Source: Desulfatibacillum aliphaticivorans DSM 15576
Lineage (GTDB): Bacteria > Desulfobacterota > Desulfobacteria > Desulfobacterales > Desulfatibacillaceae
Assembly (NCBI RefSeq): GCF_000429905.1
Contig: NZ_AUCT01000001.1
Span: 414,166-478,165 of the forward strand
Direction: 5' to 3'
Length of the DNA: 64,000 nt
In this document: piece after piece, positions 51,402 to 60,722 of the stretch
Layout of the letters: each line of letters opens with the position of its first letter
Numbering within the stretch: the first letter of the stretch is position 1
Notes under the pieces: model-generated
Seen by the model: only the letters and a program-made list of their open reading frames with translations
What the model was told of the DNA's origin: nothing
Databases searched by the model: none
Program-made: the position numbers and the translations under genes

Positions 51402-51423
51402 ATTTTATCCATCCATATCCCTT

Positions 51424-52419
51424 TTACTTGGTGGGGTAGCCTCGGTGGTCGAATATAACCTGGCTGCCGCTGCGCTCCAGCATAAAGGGCAGTTCCCGGT
51501 AATCGCGCATGGCCTGAAAAACCGCCTGCTGGCTTTCCCGCTGAACCGCCAGGATGAGAAACCCGCCGCCTCCGGCGCCTGCAATCTTGCCGCCCAGGGC
51601 GCCGGCCTCCTTGGCCGCCTGATACATCTCGTTGATCTGAGGATTGGATATGCCGGAAGCCATTTTTTGCTTCAGTTCCCAGTTTTTATCCAACAGCCTG
51701 CCGCATTCCCGGATATCCCCGGCTTCCACCGCCGCCTTGAACGGCTCCACCAGTCCGACCATCTCGGTCATGGCGGCGAACTTTTCCTCAGCCGTAGTGG
51801 TGCGGGACTGCTCGGAGAGGATGGCGTCCGCCTTGCGGGTGATTCCCGTGTAATAAAGCAGCAGACTGGAATAAAAAGACCGGAACACCTCGTTGTCCAA
51901 ATCCAACGGAATGCGATCCACCGTATGGTCCTTGTTGAAGATGAACTGATTCACCCCGCCGTAAGCCGCGGCGTATTGATCCTGCCTGCCGATGGGCTTG
52001 CCAAGGATGTCAATCTCGATGCGGCAGGCTTCCTGGGCCAGTTGCTCAGCCGTGACCAGATGGTAATTATAAGAGTGCAACGCATGGAGAAGCGCCACGG
52101 TCACGGAACTGGAACTGCCCAGCCCGGATCCGGCGGACGGCACGTCGGCCAGGGTGGTGATTTCCACGCCCTTTTCCACGCCCGCGATGCGCATGGCCTC
52201 CCGTACGAGATCGTGCTTGATGTCGTCCACGTGGTCCACGCACTCCTTTTTGGAGTAGTTCACGTAAATCTCGTCGTCAAAGCGGCCTTTGACAATCACA
52301 TAGACAAATTTGTCGATGGCCGAACTCACCACCATCCCGGGCTTTTTTTCATAATACGCGGGAAGGTCGGAGCCGCCCCCGACAAAGCCGATGCGGAGAG
52401 GCGTACGGACAATGAGCAT
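51424..52419 (-). CDS. GHMP kinase, heptose-7-phosphate kinase-like
   Basis: A 331-residue sugar kinase of the HddA group. N-terminus IVRTPLRIGFVGGGSDLPAY, ATP loop ADVPSAGSGLGSSSSVTVAL and C-terminal GGKIAGAGGGGFLIL are the three GHMP motifs. HddA phosphorylates D-glycero-D-manno-heptose-7-phosphate at C1 for GDP-heptose synthesis. The pairing with GmhA and a nucleotidyltransferase supports this; a GmhB phosphatase is not in the window. AGGAACTG precedes the ATG. Confidence 0.88.
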   Translation of the reverse strand: MLIVRTPLRIGFVGGGSDLPAYYEKKPGMVVSSAIDKFVYVIVKGRFDDEIYVNYSKKECVDHVDDIKHDLVREAMRIAGVEKGVEITTLADVPSAGSGLGSSSSVTVALLHALHSYNYHLVTAEQLAQEACRIEIDILGKPIGRQDQYAAAYGGVNQFIFNKDHTVDRIPLDLDNEVFRSFYSSLLLYYTGITRKADAILSEQSRTTTAEEKFAAMTEMVGLVEPFKAAVEAGDIRECGRLLDKNWELKQKMASGISNPQINEMYQAAKEAGALGGKIAGAGGGGFLILAVQRESQQAVFQAMRDYRELPFMLERSGSQVIFDHRGYPTK

Positions 52420-52473
52420 AATCAGTTCCTATGAAAAAACCATCATATTGGGCAGGGAAACCCTGTCCCTATA

Positions 52474-54147
52474 CTACTTTTCCAGCACCCTGGTTTTAAT
52501 CCGCTTTATATGACCGCGGCCCAGGCCTTTGACCTCGCAGCCAAGCTCGAAATACCGGGCGATCTTGTCGTCATCCAGCATGCCGAAGCAATCCACAACC
52601 ACCGTTGGGCGGCCGACCATCTCAACCACCTGGTCGGGCTCCAGCTCCATATAAGCCTGATGCCTTACGGCCAGAACCACAGCGTCGGCGCCCTTGAGGG
52701 CCTCCTGGAGGTCTTTGTGCATGCGCAGGTCCTTGACCTCTTCCTGGTTGCGGAAGAAGCGGGCCCGGGAATGGCCGGGGGCCGGGTAGGTGTCCTGCTT
52801 TTCCAGCTCCCACCAGTGAGACACGTAGGGATCGTGGATGACCATGTCCCCGCCCATTTCAGCCAGCTTGCGCACCACGATTTCCGATCCGCTGTACCGG
52901 GTATCGCCCACGTCCTCGCGGTACGAGGCGCCCAGGATGGCGATGCGGGAGGCGGCCACGATCTTGCCCACGTTACGCAGGCCATCGCGCACCAGCCTAG
53001 CCACGCGCAGGGAGCGGGTGTCGTTGATGTCGATGGCCATGGGCGTGATTTTAAAGATGTCGTCCTCAAAGCCCATGAGCGTGTGATAAGCCCAGACGCC
53101 CAGGCCGCCGTCCTTGGGCAGGCAGTATCCGCCGATGCCGGGGCCGGGAAAGATCAGGTTGTTATGGGTCGGCCGCACTTTGATGGCGTTGATGACCTTG
53201 ATCAGGTCCACGCCGTTGCGTTCCGCAAACACGCTCCATTCATCCACGAAAGCCAGGATGGTCGCGCGGAAGGAATTCTCCACGATCTTGCAGGTTTCAC
53301 TCTCGATGGGCCTGTCCAAAACGGTCAGGGGGAATTTATCCACATTGAGCACTTCGGATAAAAAGACTTCCACCTTGTCCCGAGCTGTCTGGTTCACGCC
53401 GCTGCACACCCGCCAGAAGTCGCGGATAGAGGCCACGTAGTCGCGGCCAGGCATGACGCGTTCAAAGGAGTGGGCCAGTTGGGGCTCGGCGTCTTTGAGG
53501 CCGCGCTTTTCAAATGCCTTTTTCATGATGGGATAGGCCACGTGCTCGGTGGTTCCCGGGGGCACGGTGGTTTCGATCAAAACCATGCAGTCGGGAGAAA
53601 CCTTTTCGCCGATGATAGCCAGGCTGGCTTCCAAAGCGGCGATGTCGGCCTTGCCGTTCCGGCAGTCGCCGAAGGACTCTTTGTCGTAATCGCACTGAAC
53701 GTCCACTACCACCACGTCGGCCAGGGTCAAGGCGTCGTAGGTGTAGGTGGCGACGAGGGTTTTCTTTTCCTTGACGCAGCGTTCGATAAGCGGAGCCACT
53801 TCCGGGTCTTCCGCTTCCACAGGGGCTACGCCGCGATTCAGGTAGGGAATTTTCCAATATGAGCGGACTGAGGGGCGCTGCATGCCGATGACGAACTTGT
53901 TGGGCTCGCCGGTTTTCTTGTCGGTGCTGTCGGCCACGACTCCGGCCATGACGGCGCCGACGAAGCCCACGCCCATGACCACTACGATTTCCCGGCCCAT
54001 TTCCCTTTGGGCCGCAACCAATTCCTGCAGTCTGACGAATTCTTCCTCGTACTCCGCCTTTGTGGGCAGGGGAAAGACTTCGCCCGCCGGGCACACGGAA
54101 ACATTGGCCTCATTCATTTCTTTTGCCTGTGCTTGGGTGTCTGGCAT
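52474..54147 (-). CDS. UDP-sugar 6-dehydrogenase, long form
   Basis: A 557-residue member of the UDP-glucose/GDP-mannose dehydrogenase family, about 100 residues longer than usual. After an N-terminal extension of some 50 residues comes the dinucleotide loop VVVMGVGFVGAVMAGVVADS. Catalytic Cys lies in GPGIGGYCLPKDGGLGVWAY, and IETTVPPGTTEHV is also conserved. It makes a uronic acid nucleotide. It differs clearly from the second dehydrogenase at 57025-58422, so it probably acts on another sugar, such as an N-acetyl hexosamine. Confidence 0.87.
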   Translation of the reverse strand: MPDTQAQAKEMNEANVSVCPAGEVFPLPTKAEYEEEFVRLQELVAAQREMGREIVVVMGVGFVGAVMAGVVADSTDKKTGEPNKFVIGMQRPSVRSYWKIPYLNRGVAPVEAEDPEVAPLIERCVKEKKTLVATYTYDALTLADVVVVDVQCDYDKESFGDCRNGKADIAALEASLAIIGEKVSPDCMVLIETTVPPGTTEHVAYPIMKKAFEKRGLKDAEPQLAHSFERVMPGRDYVASIRDFWRVCSGVNQTARDKVEVFLSEVLNVDKFPLTVLDRPIESETCKIVENSFRATILAFVDEWSVFAERNGVDLIKVINAIKVRPTHNNLIFPGPGIGGYCLPKDGGLGVWAYHTLMGFEDDIFKITPMAIDINDTRSLRVARLVRDGLRNVGKIVAASRIAILGASYREDVGDTRYSGSEIVVRKLAEMGGDMVIHDPYVSHWWELEKQDTYPAPGHSRARFFRNQEEVKDLRMHKDLQEALKGADAVVLAVRHQAYMELEPDQVVEMVGRPTVVVDCFGMLDDDKIARYFELGCEVKGLGRGHIKRIKTRVLEK

Positions 54148-54226
54148 TTCCTTTTCCTTGCGATTACGGCTTATAAGCCGCTTTGTTTTTCAGTTTATAA
54201 CTGGGGTTGACGAACGGGGAGCGTGA

Positions 54227-55234
54227 TCAGGCTTTGTAGTACTCCCGATACCAATTTATGAAATTTCGGACGCCGTCCTCCACCGAGGTGCGAGGCCAGT
54301 ATCCTGCGTCCCTGGCGAGGTCGTCGATATCCGCGTAGGTTGCGGGGACGTCCCCGGCCTGCATGGGCAGCATGTTCTTCTCCGCTTTCATGCCCAGGGC
54401 CTCCTCGATCAACTCGATGAATTTCAGCAGCTTGACCGGCTGGTTATTGCCGATGTTGTACAGCCTGTACGGCGTATAGCTAGTGGCCGGATCAGGGTCG
54501 TCTCCCATCCAATCCGGGTCGGGATCGGGGATGTTGTCCAACACCTTGGCCACACCCTGGATTATGTCGTCTATATAGGTGAAGTCCCGCTGCATGTCGC
54601 CGTTGTTAAACACATTGATAGGCTTGCCTTCCAGGATGGCCTTGGTAAAAAGAAACAAAGCCATGTCGGGCCGTCCCCAAGGACCGTACACGGTGAAAAA
54701 CCGAAGCCCGGTGCAGGGCAGGCCGTACAAATGGGAATAGGCGTGAGCCATGAGTTCGTTGGCTTTTTTGGACGCAGCGTACAGGGAAACCGGGTGATCC
54801 ACGTTCTGGTGCACGGAAAAAGGCATGTCCGTGTTGGCGCCGTAAACGGAGGAGGAGGACGCAAAAACCAGGTGCTCGACCTTGGTATGGCGGCAGCCTT
54901 CCAGGATGTTGGTGAAGCCGACCAGATTGCTGTCCACGTAGGAGTGGGGATTTTTTAGGGAGTACCTTACCCCGGCCTGGGCGGCCAGGTTGGTGACCTT
55001 TTCAAACCCGTATTTTTCAAACAGAGCGGGCATGAACTCCCGGTCCGCCATTTCTCCCTTTTCAAAGACAAAGTTATCGTAATCCCGGAGAATTTTCAGG
55101 CGGTCCGTTTTCAGTTGGGGGTCGTAGTAATCGTTGAGATTATCCAGGCCCACAACCGTCTCGCCCTGTTCCAAAAGCTGTTTGCTTAAATGAAAACCAA
55201 TAAATCCGGCAGCGCCGGTAATTAGTTGCGTCAT
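54227..55234 (-). CDS. UDP-glucuronate 4-epimerase
   Basis: A 335-residue extended SDR of the CapI/GAE type that makes UDP-galacturonate. NAD loop LITGAAGFIGFHLSKQLLEQ, GLDNLNDYYDPQLKTDRL, AAQAGVRYSLKNPHSYVDSN, SSVYGANTDMPFSVHQNVDH, YAASKKANE (Y-x3-K) and FFTVYGPWGRPDMALFLFTK are all hallmarks. The UDP-glucose dehydrogenase gene lies just upstream past the sulfate gene, giving UDP-Glc to UDP-GlcA to UDP-GalA. Confidence 0.93.
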   Translation of the reverse strand: MTQLITGAAGFIGFHLSKQLLEQGETVVGLDNLNDYYDPQLKTDRLKILRDYDNFVFEKGEMADREFMPALFEKYGFEKVTNLAAQAGVRYSLKNPHSYVDSNLVGFTNILEGCRHTKVEHLVFASSSSVYGANTDMPFSVHQNVDHPVSLYAASKKANELMAHAYSHLYGLPCTGLRFFTVYGPWGRPDMALFLFTKAILEGKPINVFNNGDMQRDFTYIDDIIQGVAKVLDNIPDPDPDWMGDDPDPATSYTPYRLYNIGNNQPVKLLKFIELIEEALGMKAEKNMLPMQAGDVPATYADIDDLARDAGYWPRTSVEDGVRNFINWYREYYKA

Positions 55235-55309
55235 GGGGCTATTCCGTTCAAGAAAGCCGCGCTTACGCCGCGGTTTTCTTCAATAATTATGTTTTAGGAT
55301 CCAAACCGA

Positions 55310-57028
55310 TTAGCGGATGTACCCTGAGCGTTCCAGATACAAGAGGACCTCCTGGGCTGCTTCCTCGGGAGTCATATCCGTTGTATCCAAAGTCACTTCC
55401 GGGCGTTCGGGCTCCTCGTAGGGGTCGTCGATCCCGGTAAAGTCCTTGATCAAACCAGACCTTGCCTTGGAATACAAGCCCTTCGGGTCTCTTTTTTCGC
55501 AAACGGTCAAAGGAGTGGCCACATGGATTTCTATAAATCCGCCGTGGGTTTCAATATTCCTGCGAATTTGCCTGCGAGTGGCCCCATAAGGCGCAATGGG
55601 GGCGCAAATGGCGATTCCCCGGTTTTTTGTGATTTCGCTGGCCACAAAACCAATGCGCCGCACGTTGATGTCCCGGTGCTCCTTGGAAAAGCCCAACTCG
55701 CTGGAAAGATTCTTCCGCACGATGTCTCCGTCCAAAAAGGTGACGGGGCGGCCGCCCATCTCCTGCAAGCGGGCGCAAACGAGACCGGCGATGGTGGATT
55801 TTCCGGCGCCGGAAAGGCCGGTGCAAAAGATAGTAAATCCCTGGATGGACTTGGGCGGGTAGGATCGTTCCATCTCCTTGGCCACTTCGGGGAATGTAAA
55901 CCATTCTGGGGCTTTTTTGCCATCCTGAATCCGTTTGATAAACTCTTCTTCCGTCATGGACCGGATTTTTCGACCGTTGGCCTCTTTTTTAGGCACATAC
56001 GCTCCGTCCTCTTCCACGTAGACCAAATCCTCAAATTGCAAGACGGACAGATTCAATTCTCCGGCGTAGGAAGCGGCCAGGCTGAATGCTGCGTCCGGGT
56101 CGTAAAACGCGGTGCAGGACTCGTCGGCTTCCGGGCTGGCGTGGCACGGCGCCACAATAAAATGGGTGCATCCGTAATTTTTACGGATTATTGCGTGGAG
56201 CAGCGCTTCCCGGGGGCCGGCGTAACGCATGGTGTAGGGAAGCAGGCTGAGGGTGATCATGGAGCCTGGGGAATATTTTTGGCAAGCCGCCAAATAGCAA
56301 CGAACCCGGGTGTATGTGTCCATATCGCCGGGGCGGATTCTGCCGATGACAGGGTGCAGCAGCAGATTGGCCCGGGCGTGAGCCATGGCCCGGATGGTTT
56401 GCTCGTAGTCAGGCCGGTGCAGCACCTTTTCCGTGTGAAAGGCGACGACGCTGCGCCACCCCAGTTTTTTGAACAAGGTGCGGATTTCCTGGGGAGTATG
56501 GCGAAGCCTGCGGAATCCAAAACGCAGCGGCAGGGTGAGGACCTCCACGTCCCCGCCTATGAAATGGCTTCCCATGGTGTGAAACATGCCATCCACGCCC
56601 GGGTGGGCCGGATCGGCGGTTCCGAACACGCCTTGCGCATAGGCTTCCCGATCCACAGGCCATATGTCTTTTATGTGCATGACCGCCGGCATAAAGCCCT
56701 CGGCGTCGCGCAAAGCCACGGTTTGACCCACGGAAAGATTGGCGGCCGCATTCTCCTGCACGTCCAGGCAAATGGGTATGGGCCAGAGCAGGCCGTCCGA
56801 CAACCGCATGGTTTCCAGAACCTGCTGACAATCGTTTTTGCACATGAAGCCCGTCAGCGGGGAATAAGCGCCGTTGGCTAAAAGCTCCAAATCCGAAAGC
56901 TGCGGGTCCGTAAGGACCACGCTTTCCATATCCAGGGAAAGCTCGCGCAGTTCCTCCGCCCGGCTTTCCGAAACAATCAGGTCAACCAGTTCCCCGCCAT
57001 GGGGCGCTCCGATCAAGGGGTTGCTCAT
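55310..57028 (-). CDS. ATP sulfurylase (degenerate) fused to APS kinase
   Basis: A 572-residue fusion. The C-terminal 190 residues are a normal APS kinase: FCTGLSGAGKSTIAGLVCAR, FLDGDIVRKNLSSELGFSKE and CAPIAPYGATRR, making PAPS. The N-terminal 375 residues have the ATP sulfurylase fold (SPLTGFM is kept), but the catalytic motif usually reading F-Q-x-R-N-P-x-H-R-A-H reads FHTEKVLHRPDY. The G-R-D-H-A-G motif reads APCHAS. That half is probably inactive. The start overlaps the dehydrogenase stop by four bases. It could feed the sulfotransferase at 5357-6478. Confidence 0.88.
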   Translation of the reverse strand: MSNPLIGAPHGGELVDLIVSESRAEELRELSLDMESVVLTDPQLSDLELLANGAYSPLTGFMCKNDCQQVLETMRLSDGLLWPIPICLDVQENAAANLSVGQTVALRDAEGFMPAVMHIKDIWPVDREAYAQGVFGTADPAHPGVDGMFHTMGSHFIGGDVEVLTLPLRFGFRRLRHTPQEIRTLFKKLGWRSVVAFHTEKVLHRPDYEQTIRAMAHARANLLLHPVIGRIRPGDMDTYTRVRCYLAACQKYSPGSMITLSLLPYTMRYAGPREALLHAIIRKNYGCTHFIVAPCHASPEADESCTAFYDPDAAFSLAASYAGELNLSVLQFEDLVYVEEDGAYVPKKEANGRKIRSMTEEEFIKRIQDGKKAPEWFTFPEVAKEMERSYPPKSIQGFTIFCTGLSGAGKSTIAGLVCARLQEMGGRPVTFLDGDIVRKNLSSELGFSKEHRDINVRRIGFVASEITKNRGIAICAPIAPYGATRRQIRRNIETHGGFIEIHVATPLTVCEKRDPKGLYSKARSGLIKDFTGIDDPYEEPERPEVTLDTTDMTPEEAAQEVLLYLERSGYIR

Positions 57029-58422
57029 CTTGTCCGCCCATTCGTCCGGTAATGGGTGAGCGCGGGCTTACCAATAGGAAATACATTGAAGCCGATGTCA
57101 TGCAGCGCCTGATGATCCAGGATGTTCCTGCCGTCAAACACAAAAGCGGGTTTGGTCATGCTATTGTATATTTTAGCGTAATCCAATTCTTTATAAAGAG
57201 TCCACTCGGTGAGAACCGCCAGGGCGTCGCAGTCTGCAGCCGCTTCGTAGGGGTCTTCCACGTAGCTTACCGCGTCTCCCAATTGTTTGAGGTCAATTTT
57301 GGCGTTGTCCAAAGCCTGGGGGTCGGAAACCACAACCCGGCAGTGTTCCTCGGCGAGGCGCTGGGCGATGTAGATGCCCGGGGTTTCGCGGGTGTCGCCG
57401 GTGTCGGCCTTGAAAGCAAAGCCAAGGAGGCAGATTTTCTTGCCGGCCAGGGTGTCGAACATGGTGTGGAGCATGTTCAGGACAAAGCGTTCCTTCTGGT
57501 ACTCGTTGATCTTGACCACCTGCTCCCAGTAATCCGCCACTTCCTGGAGGCCGTAGCTGCGGCACAGATACACCAGGTTCAGGATGTCCTTTTTAAAGCA
57601 GGAGCCTCCGAATCCCACGCTGGATTTGAGGAACTTGTCGCCGATCCGGCCGTCCTTGCCCACGGCGTAAGCCACCCGGCTTACGTCGGCGCCTGTTTTT
57701 TCGCATAACGCGGAAATGGCGTTGATGGACGAAATTCTCTGGGCCAGAAAGGCGTTGGCCACCAGTTTGGAGAGCTCGCTGCTCCATATGTCGGAGGTGA
57801 CGATGTTATCCTTGGGCACCCAGTTGGCGTAAATGGAGACCAGCTCATCCCGGGCTTTCAGGCCTTCTTCGGTGAGCCGGGAGCCGATCAACACCCGGTC
57901 CGGGCATTTCAGATCCTCTATGGCCGTGCCTTCGGCCAGAAATTCAGGATTGGAAAGCACCTGGAACTTGCCTGTTCCGTCGGTTCCCAGGATGCGCTCC
58001 ATGGCCTGGGCCGTGCGAACCGGCACGGTGCTTTTTTCCACGATGATTTTCGGGGATTTAGAGCATTCCAAAATCTGGCGGGCGGTTTTTTCCCAGTATT
58101 GAAGGTCGGCCGCCATGCCTGCTCCCTCGCCGAAGGTTTTCGTCGGGGTGTTGACGCTGACGAAAATGATGTCCGCTTCTTCAATGCCTTCCTGGATGTC
58201 CGTGGAAAAAAACAGGTTCCTTCCCCGGGCTTCAAAAACCACTTCTTCCAGGCCCGGCTCGTAAATGGGCAGGTTCTGGGAGTTCCAGGCGTCGATGCGG
58301 TCCGGGTTGATGTCCACCACATGCACTTTATACTGGGGGCACTTAAAGGCGATCATCGCCATGGTGGGGCCGCCGACATAGCCGGCTCCGATGCACAAAA
58401 TCCTCTTTTCAAAATCCGTCAT
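57025..58422 (-). CDS. ugd: UDP-glucose 6-dehydrogenase
   Basis: A 465-residue enzyme oxidising UDP-glucose to UDP-glucuronate. It resembles the eukaryote-type UGD in length and motifs: ILCIGAGYVGGPTMAMIAFK, IYEPGLEEVV, VSVNTPTKTFGEGAGMAADL, EKSTVPVRTAQAM, LSNPEFLAEGTAIEDL and catalytic VGFGGSCFKKDILNLVYLCR. Its product is the substrate of the 4-epimerase two genes downstream. The ribosome site is weak; the preceding gene is a PilZ protein 74 bases upstream. Confidence 0.94.
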   Translation of the reverse strand: MTDFEKRILCIGAGYVGGPTMAMIAFKCPQYKVHVVDINPDRIDAWNSQNLPIYEPGLEEVVFEARGRNLFFSTDIQEGIEEADIIFVSVNTPTKTFGEGAGMAADLQYWEKTARQILECSKSPKIIVEKSTVPVRTAQAMERILGTDGTGKFQVLSNPEFLAEGTAIEDLKCPDRVLIGSRLTEEGLKARDELVSIYANWVPKDNIVTSDIWSSELSKLVANAFLAQRISSINAISALCEKTGADVSRVAYAVGKDGRIGDKFLKSSVGFGGSCFKKDILNLVYLCRSYGLQEVADYWEQVVKINEYQKERFVLNMLHTMFDTLAGKKICLLGFAFKADTGDTRETPGIYIAQRLAEEHCRVVVSDPQALDNAKIDLKQLGDAVSYVEDPYEAAADCDALAVLTEWTLYKELDYAKIYNSMTKPAFVFDGRNILDHQALHDIGFNVFPIGKPALTHYRTNGRTR

Positions 58423-58495
58423 AAACTCATAGTCCCAAATAGCTTGTCCTTGGTTACGGCGCCAAGAATGAACACAGCCCCCCAGCGTGCGTCAT

Positions 58496-58870
58496 TCAAT
58501 CCCTGGAGCACAGGGCGATATAGGCTTCCACTTCGTGGGAAGCCTGTTCGTTCAGTTCTTCAAATTGCAAGCCGCGACGCCGGATTCCAATTCCTGAAAA
58601 AGTCAGGTCATCGTGCATGGCCAGATTATCCCGCACGGTCTGACAGGGAATTTGACGCACAAAAAGGCCGCCGCCGGTCATAAAGAGATCCACGCTCTCC
58701 CCGCCGTCCGAATGGGCGGGAGCGTCCACGTCTTCCAGATACTCAAAAGACAGGCCGCCTTTGCTGATATCCCGGATGCGTCCGACAGTCGTCGACTCCG
58801 CACGGAGCGCGGCGAAACAACTTTCCGGGGTTTTGTGACGCGTATGGCGCCTGCGTTCCTTTCCGCTCAT
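58496..58870 (-). CDS. PilZ-domain protein
   Basis: A 124-residue protein beginning KERRRHTRHKTPESCFAAL, with the R-x3-R c-di-GMP-binding pattern, then GRIRDISKGGLSFEYLED (the D/N-x-S-x2-G motif). It should be a small c-di-GMP receptor, perhaps controlling the adjoining polysaccharide genes. GGAGG lies seven bases before the ATG at 58870. Confidence 0.85.
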   Translation of the reverse strand: MSGKERRRHTRHKTPESCFAALRAESTTVGRIRDISKGGLSFEYLEDVDAPAHSDGGESVDLFMTGGGLFVRQIPCQTVRDNLAMHDDLTFSGIGIRRRGLQFEELNEQASHEVEAYIALCSRD

Positions 58871-58960
58871 AAGGATGCCTCCTGCGACTCCGAAATTATG
58901 TGAAAAGATAAGCCTTATTCTTATCAGGTGCATAACCGGGAATCAAGAGGATTTATCCTG

Positions 58961-59392
58961 TTATATGCCGGAAAGCTCTTCGGCTTCCAATATCCTCATA
59001 TTATTGTTTTTTAAGAGTTCAATGGCGTCTTCCATGCGGTCGAAGCGGAAAATCATGACCGCATTGCCTCCGGGAGGATTTGCATAAGCGTACATGTATT
59101 CGATGTTAACGCCGGCGCCGTTCAAAAGGTCCAAAACGGCCAGCAGGCCGCCGGGCTGGTCCATCACTTCCACGGCCGCCACGGAGGTGCGGCGCACCGT
59201 AAATCCGTTGTCCTTGAGCACATCCCGGGCGCGGGATGTATGGTTGACAATTAAACGTAAAACGCCGAAGTCGGATGTGTCGGCCAGGGACAAGGCCCTG
59301 ATGTTTACGTCGGAATCCGATAGAATTCTGGCTACTTCCGCTAATCTGCCCGCCTTATTTTCAATAAAGATGGAAATCTGTTCAGCCTGCAT
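58961..59392 (-). CDS. Tandem ACT-domain protein
   Basis: A 143-residue protein with two ACT domains (QISIFIENKAGRLAEVARIL and VAAVEVMDQPGGLLAVLDLL). Such proteins lie next to PaaK-like ligases and branched-chain transporters in many sulfate reducers and probably sense amino acids or aryl acids. AGGAGG precedes the ATG. It is 42 bases downstream of the ligase gene and likely in the same operon. Confidence 0.9.
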   Translation of the reverse strand: MQAEQISIFIENKAGRLAEVARILSDSDVNIRALSLADTSDFGVLRLIVNHTSRARDVLKDNGFTVRRTSVAAVEVMDQPGGLLAVLDLLNGAGVNIEYMYAYANPPGGNAVMIFRFDRMEDAIELLKNNNMRILEAEELSGI

Positions 59393-59434
59393 AAAAAACC
59401 TCCTGTGGCCGGATCATTCATAACCGATTTTTCT

Positions 59435-60721
59435 TCAGGGCGCCACCTCCCGTCTTCCGGGCTCGGCGCAATCCACTTCGCCTTCCGCCAGACGCACGCG
59501 GGCGGTAATGCCAAGTTCCTGAATCAGGGCGTTTTCCACGTTATCCACCACCTTTTCCAACTCCTTGATTTCGTCGGAAAAAATAGTGTCGTCCATACCC
59601 AGCCAGACCTCCAGCCCCACCCGGTCGCCTTTTTTGCCCGCCAGCAAACGGCAGCAGGTCGGGGTGAAGCCCAAGGCCTTGCTGATGTGGGCCATCACCT
59701 GTGCATGATGCACTTTTACGCCCTTAATGACAACAATATTGTCCGTGCGCTCCTGATGCCAGTTGATCCGGCACAGGGTGCGGCCGCAGGAGCAGGGCTC
59801 CTGGATATACGAAACCCGATCCCCCGTGCGGAAGCGAATCAGGGGAAAAGCCCGTGTGGTAAGGGTTGTGAGGACCAGTTCGCCTTCCTCTCCGGGAGCG
59901 GCGGGCTCTCCGGTGGAGGGGTTGATGATTTCAGGGTAGAAATGGTCTTCGCTCACGTGAAGCCCTTCATGGGCCTTGCATTCAAAGGCAATGGCCGGTC
60001 CCGGGACTTCGGACAGGCCGTAATGCACCCAGGTGTCTACGTGGAGTTTGCCGGCGATGACGTCTCTGTCTTCCTGGCTGATGGGCTCACCGGCAAAAAT
60101 CAGGGTTTTCAGGGCCAGTTCATTGAATTTGATGCCTTCGGCGTATAACCCCTGGCACAATTCCTCGGCCGAGGAGGGCGTGGTCACCACCACGGAGGTT
60201 TTGTAGTCCTTTAAGACCATCTGCTGCTTTTCCAAAGGAAGGGCGGTCAGCGGAATCACGCTGGCTTCCAATTCCTCGGCGCCGTCCTTGTATCCCCTGC
60301 CCCAGGAGGCCAGGCCGGGATCCAGAAAAATCTGCATGATGTCGTTGGCATTGACTCCGGCGGCCATGAGGGCGCGGGCCACCAGGCCTCTCCAAAGATC
60401 CAGGTCCTGGGCCGTATATCCTGAAACCGAAGGCGCCTGGCCCTCGCCGGGAGCGGTGTGAATGCGTACAATGTCGCGAAGGGGCACAGCGAAGAGCCCG
60501 TAGGGATAGTTTTCGGCCAAATGCCTGCGTTCGGTGAATGGGAGCTTGGCCAGATCCTCCAGGCCGCCCACGTCCAGAGGGTCTATATTCTTTTCCTTAA
60601 ACGCCGCCTGATAAAAAGGAACGCTGCGGTAAGCGCGATTAAGGGTTTCCTGCAAACGCTCCAATTGATGTTGGGATCTTTGCTGGGGATCCAGATTCTC
60701 AGGAAAACCAGGGACGGCCAT
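59435..60721 (-). CDS. Phenylacetate-CoA ligase-like protein with degenerate nucleotide loop
   Basis: A 428-residue adenylate-forming family member. The C-terminal core is well conserved (YGLSEVPGPAIAFEC, DHFYPEIINPSTGEP, LTTLTTRAFPLIRFRTGDRV, DNIVVIKGVKV). In the ATP-binding loop the usual S-S-G-T-T-G-K-P is replaced by APGEGQAP in IHTAPGEGQAPSVSGYT, and the following Tyr-Gly region is also changed. It may be inactive, or bind another ligand. It follows livF by one base and precedes the ACT gene. Confidence 0.85.
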   Translation of the reverse strand: MAVPGFPENLDPQQRSQHQLERLQETLNRAYRSVPFYQAAFKEKNIDPLDVGGLEDLAKLPFTERRHLAENYPYGLFAVPLRDIVRIHTAPGEGQAPSVSGYTAQDLDLWRGLVARALMAAGVNANDIMQIFLDPGLASWGRGYKDGAEELEASVIPLTALPLEKQQMVLKDYKTSVVVTTPSSAEELCQGLYAEGIKFNELALKTLIFAGEPISQEDRDVIAGKLHVDTWVHYGLSEVPGPAIAFECKAHEGLHVSEDHFYPEIINPSTGEPAAPGEEGELVLTTLTTRAFPLIRFRTGDRVSYIQEPCSCGRTLCRINWHQERTDNIVVIKGVKVHHAQVMAHISKALGFTPTCCRLLAGKKGDRVGLEVWLGMDDTIFSDEIKELEKVVDNVENALIQELGITARVRLAEGEVDCAEPGRREVAP

Positions 60722-60722
60722 A

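Noticed and set aside
55523..56881. Plus-strand open frame of 452 codons
   Set aside because: Antisense shadow of the ATP sulfurylase/APS kinase gene.
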